Origin: Gordoniibacillus kamchatkensis
GTDB taxonomy: Bacteria; Bacillota; Bacilli; Paenibacillales; NBRC-103111
Reading direction: 5' to 3'
DNA: 64,000 bases
Assembly: GCF_000829455.1 (NCBI RefSeq)
Contig: NZ_JXAK01000003.1
Location: 1-64,000, forward strand
A program made the position numbers and the translations under genes. Positions 52,073 through 58,349 of the stretch are shown here, piece after piece; position 1 is the first letter of the stretch; every line of letters starts with the position of its first letter. A model generated the notes under the pieces. The model was not told where the DNA came from. It searched no databases and was given only the letters and a program-made list of their open reading frames with translations.

Positions 52073-52315
52073 TTGGAACTTTTCAGAAGTCCTGTTTTAT
52101 GGATAACGGTCCTGCTACAGATGGCAGGGCCGGTTCTTTTTGGATTCGATAAATGGGCCAATGTCATACAGTACCTTAGCGCCTTTGGAATGGCCTATGC
52201 AGTTCACGAGTATTTTGTCCGGCATCGTCGTGAAATCGAGCACCTGAAAAAGCAAATCGCTCACTTACATGAGAAGCATGATCAGCTGAAGGAGGTTATG
52301 AATAACAGTGAATGA
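52073..52315 (+). CDS. Small holin-like membrane protein
   Basis: 80 residues from TTG at 52073. Two membrane segments (LWITVLLQMAGPVLFGF; VIQYLSAFGMAYAVHEY) are followed by a charged coiled coil (REIEHLKKQIAHLHEKHDQL). It fits an accessory holin beside XhlA. Confidence 0.7.
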   Translation: MELFRSPVLWITVLLQMAGPVLFGFDKWANVIQYLSAFGMAYAVHEYFVRHRREIEHLKKQIAHLHEKHDQLKEVMNNSE

Positions 52316-54092
52316 GCAAAAAATTGTCGCAGCCCATGCAGAGACACGAACTATCAAGGTCCGCGTCGTCGATCCGGATCATGCCGGCCGGGTCGAGTCA
52401 GAAGAATTCAAAGACGCGAAACGCCGGTTAAGAGAGGATGGCCATTACAAATGCTATATTTGCGGCCGTGAAGTTACCGAAGCGCACCTGCAGGTACATC
52501 ACCGGGCCGCCGAGTACATGTTCGGGAATATCGTCGACTTCGACTTACTCAAAGCGTTCTGCGAGGAGTGGGACATTTATGGCTACGGTCGCCTACTCAA
52601 GCACAAACCGATGACCACGGTCGACGACGTGCGTAATCAAATGGTGCTCTGTTTGTCTGGGGATGCCTTGGTATTGATGGCTGATGGATCGAAAAAGCTA
52701 ATTGAACAAATAAAACCTGGAGAATTTGTTATCGGTGGCGATGGACTTCCCCACAAAGTAACAAGAACCTTCTCCAGGTTATTTGATGGAGACCTAATCG
52801 AAATTTCTCCTGAAACGTTCGCTACTCCAGAACACCCGATATGGACTTCCCGAGGGTGGGTGGCCGCCGGAGAGTTGCAAGCGGATGATTTCGTTTATAC
52901 TGTCGCAAAGGATGGGAATGGCGAGTTTTTTACTCTTCAAAATCTCGTCGGAGAATCTTACAGTGGTAAATCCTTTTTTAGCCAAGATCATATCTCGGAG
53001 CCCGTCCTTAGAGGCATGTTTTCTGTGCCAGTAAGCCCCATCGACTTCGATAATGATGTTGAAGTCGATAAGCAAAGCAACTGCGATAAACGCTCCGATC
53101 GCAACATATTTCCGGAAGTTAAGCTGACATTCTTCCAACGCTTCGTAAAGCCATTTTTCAAGACAAGTAGACGATTTATCCTCAGCCAATTTAGCAAGAC
53201 TTTTAGAGCGCCTATCGACGTAAGAAGCGTCTTTCCACATGCATTCTCTGGAGCACCATTTTTGCGTAGCTCTCTTTTGACGAAAACTGCTCCCGCAAAT
53301 TTCGCAGTTACCGGTACGAGGAATTCTTCTTTCTCTGTTAGATTCATTCAAGGTAAACAGTCGGCATTCGTCAGAGCAAAACATTCTCTTTTCGGCGATA
53401 ATGCCCGGTTTCGGGTGAAACACTTTATTGCACCGTTCGCAGGTTTTGGCAACTGGCTCAAACTTTCGATGAACCTTGGAATGTCTCTTCGAGGTGCATT
53501 CACGAGAACAAGCGGAATATCGATGTTCCAAACTTTTAGGAACAGCATACCTTTGACCGCAAATGGAGCAGGATTTGATGACAGGAGTGTCCCACTTTTT
53601 AGAGGCTGGCCTTCTGTCAACAACTCCTTCCGGGATCGCGGCCGCAGCCTTATCGGCAGCAATCCTTTTTTTAAGTTCGTTTCCGCATTGATATCCGCAC
53701 GTTCTAACTTTGGAGTAGACGGAGAAGAATCGAGAGCCGCAAATGATACAGTTTTTCCATCGCAGATCTCCTTTAACAAAGTCCCGGCCGGCCAACTTAA
53801 CAGATCGTTTGTCCATGACTTTATTGTATACGATTTGGAAGTTGAAGGGGCACATTCTTTTATTGCTGGAGGGATTATTGTTCATAATTGCCAGGAGCAT
53901 CACACCGGCGTCGATCATGAGGACGGGGGCAGCGCGGAGGGCATTCATTATCTACCATTTCCGGAGTGGATTATGCAGAAGCTTGCGATCCCCGGCGCGA
54001 ACCCGGTACCGCAGAAGGGCGAGACGTTCGAACAGGCGATTGAGCGGGTGAAGGCTCACGAGCGGAAGGATGAGATAAATGCAATCTCGTAA
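52308..54092 (+). CDS. HNH-type phage protein interrupted by an intein
   Basis: 594 residues. The host protein is residues 1-114 plus 528-594. It has a zinc/HNH core CYICGREVTEAHLQVHHRAA and continues after the intein with CQEHHTGVDHEDGGS; the split falls at the Cys of the LCQEHH motif. The intein starts CLSGDALVLMADGSKKL and ends FIAGGIIVHN followed by Cys. The mature protein would be about 181 residues, an HNH-like protein of unknown role between holin and lysin. Its nuclease or packaging role is inference. Confidence 0.85.
   Translation: MNEQKIVAAHAETRTIKVRVVDPDHAGRVESEEFKDAKRRLREDGHYKCYICGREVTEAHLQVHHRAAEYMFGNIVDFDLLKAFCEEWDIYGYGRLLKHKPMTTVDDVRNQMVLCLSGDALVLMADGSKKLIEQIKPGEFVIGGDGLPHKVTRTFSRLFDGDLIEISPETFATPEHPIWTSRGWVAAGELQADDFVYTVAKDGNGEFFTLQNLVGESYSGKSFFSQDHISEPVLRGMFSVPVSPIDFDNDVEVDKQSNCDKRSDRNIFPEVKLTFFQRFVKPFFKTSRRFILSQFSKTFRAPIDVRSVFPHAFSGAPFLRSSLLTKTAPANFAVTGTRNSSFSVRFIQGKQSAFVRAKHSLFGDNARFRVKHFIAPFAGFGNWLKLSMNLGMSLRGAFTRTSGISMFQTFRNSIPLTANGAGFDDRSVPLFRGWPSVNNSFRDRGRSLIGSNPFFKFVSALISARSNFGVDGEESRAANDTVFPSQISFNKVPAGQLNRSFVHDFIVYDLEVEGAHSFIAGGIIVHNCQEHHTGVDHEDGGSAEGIHYLPFPEWIMQKLAIPGANPVPQKGETFEQAIERVKAHERKDEINAIS
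52650..53888 (+). mobile_element. Intein with antisense-encoded endonuclease
   Basis: 413 codons in the plus strand. Block A is CLSGDALVLMADGS with KPGEFVIGGDGLPHKVTR; block B is TPEHPIWTSRGWVAAGEL; block F/G is IVYDLEVEGAHSFIAGG and HN, then Cys+1. All residues needed for splicing are present. The middle of about 300 plus-strand residues (for example FFKTSRRFILSQFSKTFRAP) has no LAGLIDADG or HNH motif and looks like an antisense reading. The real endonuclease is on the minus strand (52794-53816). Confidence 0.85.
52794..53816 (-). CDS. Vsr-like zinc-finger homing endonuclease antisense to the intein
   Basis: 340 residues from ATG at 53814-53816; the open frame extends further to 53948. Four zinc fingers of form C-x2-C ... 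C-x3-C follow: CIICGSRF/CGYQC, CSICGQRY/CSREC, CERCNKVF/CSDEC and CEICGSSF/CSREC. Then a Vsr/EDxHD nuclease domain: EKWLYEALEECQLNF, LIDFNIIIEVDGAYWHRK, DGLRDMILAKKGF and VRFSDEIL. Key acidic residues are Asp251, Glu257, Asp259, His264 and Asp271. No strong ribosome site precedes the ATG. It reads on through the antisense of the intein N-terminal splicing blocks before stopping. Confidence 0.8.
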   Translation of the reverse strand: MDKRSVKLAGRDFVKGDLRWKNCIICGSRFFSVYSKVRTCGYQCGNELKKRIAADKAAAAIPEGVVDRRPASKKWDTPVIKSCSICGQRYAVPKSLEHRYSACSRECTSKRHSKVHRKFEPVAKTCERCNKVFHPKPGIIAEKRMFCSDECRLFTLNESNRERRIPRTGNCEICGSSFRQKRATQKWCSRECMWKDASYVDRRSKSLAKLAEDKSSTCLEKWLYEALEECQLNFRKYVAIGAFIAVALLIDFNIIIEVDGAYWHRKHASKDGLRDMILAKKGFTTVRFSDEILKSKKLAIPILCDSINEIIRLQLSGGHPPSGSPYRVFWSSERFRRNFD

Positions 54093-54945
54093 CCCGAATA
54101 ATAGTCGCGGAATTGACATTTCGCATTATCAGACGGTTTCCTCCTGGCAGCGTGTTCGCGATTCCGGAATTGTCGACTTCGTTTATGCCAAGGCATCGCA
54201 GGGCATTAGTTGGGTCGATTCATCTTTTCTTACCCACGTTGCCGGTGCGCGCTCCGTCGGGCTGCCGGTGGGCGCCTATCATTATCTCGATGCCGGTGAT
54301 CAAGCGACGGCCATCGCCGAGGCGGAAAATTTCGCGATGGTCATCGCTGGATTACCGCTCGAACTTGACCCGGTCGTCGATGTCGAGGATGCAGCAAACA
54401 CGGCAGAAGCGGCGCTCGCGTTCCTTCAACGATTTGAAAAAGTAACCGGTCGCCGGCCGATGGTATACACCTACCCGTCATTTATCGATGAGAAGCTGAG
54501 TAATGCTCTGGCGGATTACCGGCTTTGGTACGCTTATTACAATGCCGACGGCACGCCGGCGGATCGGGGCGGCTGGACGGAATGGACGTTCCTACAATAT
54601 TCGGAGAAAGGTTACGTGCCGGGTATAGACGGACCGGTAGACTTAGACGAATTTAACGGGAGGGTGGAAGACGTGTTTAACGAAATCAATAAACTGCAGG
54701 CACAGTGTCAAACGTTGCTGAACACGGCGGAGGCGCACATCGAACGGATTGTGCAACTCGAAGGGGCCGTTAAGCAACTCAACGAAAAAAACAACATGTC
54801 GTGTCCGGATTGGGCGAAGGATGCCATTGTCGCGGCGATGAATACGACATTGCCGAACGGCCAGAAACTCGTCGATACTCCGGATGGTGGAAGCTACGAT
54901 TTCTACCGCTTGGTGACGATCCTGCACCGAGCCAATATAATTTAA
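54079..54945 (+). CDS. GH25 endolysin (lysozyme)
   Basis: A 288-residue protein. The catalytic domain is GH25: RGIDISHYQTVSSWQRVRDS, VYAKASQG, GAYHYLDAGD and PVVDVEDAANTAEAALAFLQ (acid residues). It cleaves beta-1,4 bonds of peptidoglycan. After a coiled coil (NEINKLQAQCQTLLNTAEAH) comes a short C-terminal module (CPDWAKDAIVAAMNTTLPNG, YDFYRLVTILHRANII) that probably binds the wall. Confidence 0.92.
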   Translation: MQSRNPNNSRGIDISHYQTVSSWQRVRDSGIVDFVYAKASQGISWVDSSFLTHVAGARSVGLPVGAYHYLDAGDQATAIAEAENFAMVIAGLPLELDPVVDVEDAANTAEAALAFLQRFEKVTGRRPMVYTYPSFIDEKLSNALADYRLWYAYYNADGTPADRGGWTEWTFLQYSEKGYVPGIDGPVDLDEFNGRVEDVFNEINKLQAQCQTLLNTAEAHIERIVQLEGAVKQLNEKNNMSCPDWAKDAIVAAMNTTLPNGQKLVDTPDGGSYDFYRLVTILHRANII

Positions 54946-54960
54946 GGCTTGTGTTAAAAG

Positions 54961-54992
54961 ATCCTTGCTGAGTGCAGGCAGGGATTTTTTTT
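54961..54992 (+). terminator. Intrinsic terminator after endolysin
   Basis: ATCCTTGC (54961-54968) pairs with GCAGGGAT (54978-54985, one G-T pair), followed by a run of eight T. Confidence 0.85.
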
Positions 54993-55050
54993 CATCGGTT
55001 TTACTTGCCTTCGGGCAGAAAAATAAAAAATCAAAAGGAGATGTTTTTTC

Positions 55051-55452
55051 ATGCATGACTTTCTTCAACCGTATCTGAATGATGTCGTCAACGCCGTCGT
55101 CGGTCTGGTCGCCGCCTTTATTGTCGCCGCGATCGTTAAACTCCGTACGAAATTGAATACGTACATTGACGCCCATACGACGTCCGTGCAGCGCTATCTG
55201 CTGCACTCAGTCGCAGCGGAAGCTGTAGCATATGCCGGCACGGTGTTCAAGGAGCAGGGTGGCGAGCAGAAACTCGATAATGCTTTGTCTTATGTCAACA
55301 CTCATTTAAAGCCTTATGGCATATCGTTTACCGAAGCGGAGCTCCGCGGTGCAGTCGAGAAGGCGTATGCAGATTATCAGGCGAAGACAGCGGGCGCGAA
55401 TGCACCGGCACAGGTACCAGTTACACCAGTGGCGCCGACCCAAACAGCTTAA
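55051..55452 (+). CDS. Phage holin (LLH-like)
   Basis: A 133-residue protein with ribosome site AAAAGGAGATG. One N-terminal membrane segment (VVNAVVGLVAAFIVAAIVKL), a long helical region (SVAAEAVAYAGTVFKEQGGE) and an Ala/Pro/Thr tail. This is the LLH-type phage holin design, which forms membrane lesions timed with lysis. Confidence 0.8.
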   Translation: MHDFLQPYLNDVVNAVVGLVAAFIVAAIVKLRTKLNTYIDAHTTSVQRYLLHSVAAEAVAYAGTVFKEQGGEQKLDNALSYVNTHLKPYGISFTEAELRGAVEKAYADYQAKTAGANAPAQVPVTPVAPTQTA

Positions 55453-55466
55453 TTATGTAAAAAGTG

Positions 55467-55503
55467 ATCCCCGCAGACCTTGTGGTTGGCGGGGATTCTT
55501 TTT
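55467..55503. terminator. Bidirectional terminator between late and leftward operons
   Basis: ATCCCCGC (55467-55474) and GCGGGGAT (55489-55496) form an 8-bp perfect stem, followed by TCTTTTT on the plus strand; on the minus strand it is followed by CACTTTTT. It separates the rightward late genes from the leftward operon. Confidence 0.85.
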
Positions 55504-55529
55504 AAAAAATGATTGAAACTCGTCCCTCC

Positions 55530-55949
55530 TCAAAATCCCAAGATTACATATCCTTCTTTCACGAATTGTGGGTCGTTGAGAATATAAACGATGAACCGCC
55601 CCGTCTCCTCGCCAGTATAACCTGTTGCTGGATCGTACTCTCTTAACCACAGTAAGTCACCGACTTTAAAGTCCCGATCATTTTTCCTAACTTCAAATTT
55701 TTTTCTTCCGCTGGCGACTTCTCGGTAATATCCAGGCCCCGTTTTCAACTCGTGTATATTGTCCCATAACTTAGGTATGTAATGTTGTTCCCTATTGGAT
55801 TGATCGGAATTTAGAAGATCGACTATATTCTCAACCTCTTCCTCGTTCCTTACAGCTCCCGCATGAAGCCATAGGATAACGCGACCATCTCTTAAAATAG
55901 CTTGCGCGTGGCCGGCATCGTTACGTTCAATGGTGAATGTTTGATTCAT
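55530..55949 (-). CDS. DUF3850 domain protein
   Basis: A 139-residue protein. The C-terminal 80 residues are the DUF3850 pattern (HELKTGPGYYREVASGRKKF; DFKVGDLLWLREYDP; FVKEGYVIL), an ASCH/PUA-like RNA-binding fold. The N-terminal 55 residues are separate. Last gene of the leftward operon. Confidence 0.85.
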   Translation of the reverse strand: MNQTFTIERNDAGHAQAILRDGRVILWLHAGAVRNEEEVENIVDLLNSDQSNREQHYIPKLWDNIHELKTGPGYYREVASGRKKFEVRKNDRDFKVGDLLWLREYDPATGYTGEETGRFIVYILNDPQFVKEGYVILGF

Positions 55950-56250
55950 ACTTTTTCCTTTCTTTATGCTGTATAGTTAAGAACATTGCCTTACATCTGT
56001 CTGCTGCAGAGGCGTGGATAAGGGACAACATGTCGTCAATGGAGGGCGAAACGTCAACGTCAACGTCCAATATGTCGGCGAGGTTCAAAAAGTAATATCC
56101 GCGCGTTTCAGCATCCTGCATGATCTTTTCTTCTGCTTCCATGGCTGCGGAGATGTCGGATGTGGGGAAGATCGGCGGCCATTCCGACCATCCCATTGCT
56201 TTTACAATCCACGCATCACGTTCTTGTTCACTCATTGCTTCCCAAGTCAT
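55927..56250 (-). CDS. BC1872-type (phage ABA sandwich) protein
   Basis: A 107-residue protein. It starts MTWEAMSEQERDAWIVKAM and has WPPIFPTSDISAAMEAEEKI with a helical end (ADRCKAMFLTI). This resembles BC1872/phage ABA sandwich proteins found in early regions. Function unknown. It overlaps both neighbours. Confidence 0.7.
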   Translation of the reverse strand: MTWEAMSEQERDAWIVKAMGWSEWPPIFPTSDISAAMEAEEKIMQDAETRGYYFLNLADILDVDVDVSPSIDDMLSLIHASAADRCKAMFLTIQHKERKKYESNIHH

Positions 56251-56500
56251 GGGTTATCTCCTTTCCAGCCGTGCGATTCAACACCTCGCGTTTACCGTCC
56301 CATTTCACTTTTGGGAACTTGCCGTGCCACTTTCCGCCTTCCGGATTCGGTCTGCCATCCGCATACTTATCAGGCATACACTCTGTGCAGAGGGCAGTCC
56401 CATGCGGGTACGTCGGGAAGGCAACGATGTTCTTAGCCCAATAATGCCCGAGAGCCGTATTCTCGACACATCCGCAGTTGTCACAAACGAATAATCCCAT
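56228..56500 (-). CDS. Zinc-binding phage protein
   Basis: A 90-residue protein with AAAGGAGATAACC before ATG. FVCDNCGCVENTALGHYWAK and ALCTECMPDKYADGRPN make a zinc ribbon; GGKWHGKFPK follows. This is a conserved small Bacillus/Paenibacillus phage type. Function unknown. Confidence 0.75.
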   Translation of the reverse strand: MGLFVCDNCGCVENTALGHYWAKNIVAFPTYPHGTALCTECMPDKYADGRPNPEGGKWHGKFPKVKWDGKREVLNRTAGKEITHDLGSNE

Positions 56501-56656
56501 TGGTTATCTCCTTTCCCTTCATTGGCCCGATATCGGCCTCTGCGCTGCGCGCAAACCTTACTCGATGGACTTTGGCTCAACAGTGCAGCATTCATCGAGG
56601 TCACCTTAGAAACCCCAGATCGAATCCGCCCAACGAAGTTGGGGCCGCATATAGGT

Positions 56657-56821
56657 TTACTCTCCCTTTATAGAGGGGCTTCCTGCTTCTTCAAAGTGTT
56701 TGCACGCCGACTCGTATGAACCTTCATAACGACGATTATTTACGTACACAACGTATTTCCCTGCCCACCAAAATTCTTCAATGAGATTTCCGTTAATTGT
56801 TTTATAGCGACTCGGATTCAC
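56657..56821 (-). CDS. Small hypothetical protein
   Basis: 54 residues from GTG with AAAGGAG 8 bases upstream (MNPSRYKTINGNLIEEFWWA; YVVYVNNRRYEGSYESACK). It overlaps the end of the Ea22-like gene's extended frame. Function unknown. The 156 bases between it and the zinc protein at 56500 hold no convincing gene. Confidence 0.6.
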   Translation of the reverse strand: MNPSRYKTINGNLIEEFWWAGKYVVYVNNRRYEGSYESACKHFEEAGSPSIKGE

Positions 56822-57179
56822 TCGTATTCTCCTTTCCTACTTCTCCACGGATGAGGGAGAGAGCTTCGCGTGCAATAAGTCCGGCTGATGTAAACGCGTG
56901 GTAGCCTTCCGTGATCTTCTCCAACGCTTCTATAGCCTGTTTCAATCGCTATTGGAGGGATTCGATTTTCTCATTCTGCCACTTGAGCCATTCGGGGGCG
57001 TTGGCGATGAGATGGGCATTATTTTCATAGTTGTCGAACTTAAATTCGCCACCTGGTCTCTCACCCCATAACTTACAAATTGCACCCGATTCAACAAACA
57101 CCTCAGTACCATATGCATACCACGGCCCCGGTGTAGCTTTCTGTAACGCTTCTCGTATCTCTTGTACTGAGGGATTCAT
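56802..57179 (-). pseudogene. Ea22-like protein interrupted by an amber codon
   Basis: Codons 1-76 read MNPSVQEIREALQKATPGPW through HLIANAPEWLKWQNEKIESL-Q and then TAG (56949-56951). The same frame continues RLKQAIEALEKITEGYHAF to a second stop at 56802. Ea22-like proteins of phages have exactly this arrangement (TPGPW at the start, a coiled coil and a helical end) in one piece. The TAG is therefore a nonsense mutation, or a truncated version is used. Confidence 0.7.
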
Positions 57180-57356
57180 ATGGATACCTCCTAGGCTTAT
57201 TAGGGGCTTTGACTTCGCTATTCAGAAAGGGATACAAACTTAACTACTCCCAATCTCTCGGCGATTCTCATCAAGTTAGTTGCTGCAGGATCTTGATCAT
57301 AAAGGGTATTCGGATTTTAGGGTTGAAATGGGTGCTTTAATTTCCAGTAATATGAA
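57180..57356. other. Short gene-free interval
   Basis: This 177-base stretch lies between the Ea22-like gene and the next zinc protein. On the minus strand it contains a start-less frame TLYDQDPAATNLMRIAERLG followed by VVKFVSLSE, which looks like the tail of a lost gene. Nothing else is recognised. Confidence 0.4.
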
Positions 57357-57590
57357 TCATTCCAGTAGATCATCGTCGAACTTACTGCCGCACATAGGGC
57401 AGAAGTTTGGCACTTGAACGCCCTGATCCGTAAACCCGTATCCCTGCCGCTCACAATCTCCGATAAACGTCCAGTGGCATTTCATGCATTCGCACACTGT
57501 GAGCGACATATCCCGACTCTCATCATCGGTGTCAACGCCTTGCCGTAAGGCTTCAATCTCGCGTATAAATTTAACCTTGGCTGTCTTCAT
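57357..57590 (-). CDS. Zinc-ribbon protein
   Basis: A 77-residue protein. CECMKCHWTF and FCPMCGSKF with a later acidic end form a rubredoxin-like zinc ribbon. Its ATG is far from the next gene. Function unknown. Confidence 0.7.
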   Translation of the reverse strand: MKTAKVKFIREIEALRQGVDTDDESRDMSLTVCECMKCHWTFIGDCERQGYGFTDQGVQVPNFCPMCGSKFDDDLLE

Positions 57591-57674
57591 ATTCCTTCAC
57601 TCTCCTTCGCTTTTTTGTAGACTTTGCAACACCCATTTACTTACATCAATGGAATATGAAATTTTCGTTTCAAC

Positions 57675-57866
57675 TCAATAATCCGAATAGCCATCATAAA
57701 AACCCCGGCAGCAAACGTCTTTTCCTTTAAGCGTTGCCTTATGGCAGATAAAGTGGGCATCGTTAAGAGCGCAATCAGCCAAAACCTCGGCTTTGCGCTC
57801 GTCCGATACGATCTTATTTGCTGAAAATAAGCATTCGTTGCAGCGTTTCTCTGCGACTTGAAACAT
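57675..57866 (-). CDS. Cysteine-rich phage protein
   Basis: A 63-residue protein with seven cysteines (KRCNECLFSANKIV, ADCALNDAHFICHKATLKGK, DVCCRGFYD). This pattern is conserved in small phage and host zinc proteins; role unknown. Confidence 0.7.
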   Translation of the reverse strand: MFQVAEKRCNECLFSANKIVSDERKAEVLADCALNDAHFICHKATLKGKDVCCRGFYDGYSDY

Positions 57867-57881
57867 GAATTTTCATCCTTC

Positions 57882-58163
57882 CTAGTTAGGGTCGTTTGGT
57901 TCCCAGTCACCGATATCCAATTGCATCAGGCGATCGAATTGCCCAGTCTTTCGAAAGTAATCAACCTTCGATCGGATACAGTGTTCGGTGCGGCCAATGA
58001 TCAAGGCAAGGTTTTTAACCTCACCGCGTCTATAATTCTGCACAATATAAGCGGATTCTTTTGTGCTATACGGCTTTTTATGGTTGAAATGAAACTCTGG
58101 ATGATATTTCATTCGCCCCCATTTGTCATACTCAATCGGAACTTCTACAGCTTGCATTTCCAA
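57882..58163 (-). CDS. HTH protein
   Basis: A 93-residue protein. YSTKESAYIVQNYRRGEVKN and LALIIGRTEHCIRSKVDYFR form a homeodomain-like HTH typical of phage proteins that begin VPIEYDKWGRM. It may bind DNA or regulate the leftward operon. Confidence 0.7.
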   Translation of the reverse strand: MEMQAVEVPIEYDKWGRMKYHPEFHFNHKKPYSTKESAYIVQNYRRGEVKNLALIIGRTEHCIRSKVDYFRKTGQFDRLMQLDIGDWEPNDPN

Positions 58164-58186
58164 TCACTCCTCACGAAACTTAATAT

Positions 58187-58339
58187 TCATTTTGTTACCG
58201 GCTCCTGCGCTCTACCCAAATGCTGACAATATGAACCTCCACAGCTTGGGCAATGCGGTTCCTCAACCTCGTCATTCTTCGGTTGCTCTATCGCAAAGCG
58301 TCGGCCGCATTCCTCACATTTGAATTTGTCCCAATCCAT
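58187..58339 (-). CDS. Small zinc-ribbon protein
   Basis: 50 residues from ATG at 58339 (GAGGTGAGAGG upstream). KCEECGRRFAIEQ and PHCPSCGGSYCQH form a zinc ribbon. Function unknown. Confidence 0.65.
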   Translation of the reverse strand: MDWDKFKCEECGRRFAIEQPKNDEVEEPHCPSCGGSYCQHLGRAQEPVTK

Positions 58340-58349
58340 TCCTCTCACC

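Noticed and set aside
53348-53779. Another minus-strand frame in the intein with strong AAAGGAG before its ATG
   Set aside because: The frame starting MLKEICDGKTVSFAALD lacks any motif, while the frame beside it has zinc fingers and a Vsr nuclease; the AAAGGAG falls by chance inside that gene.
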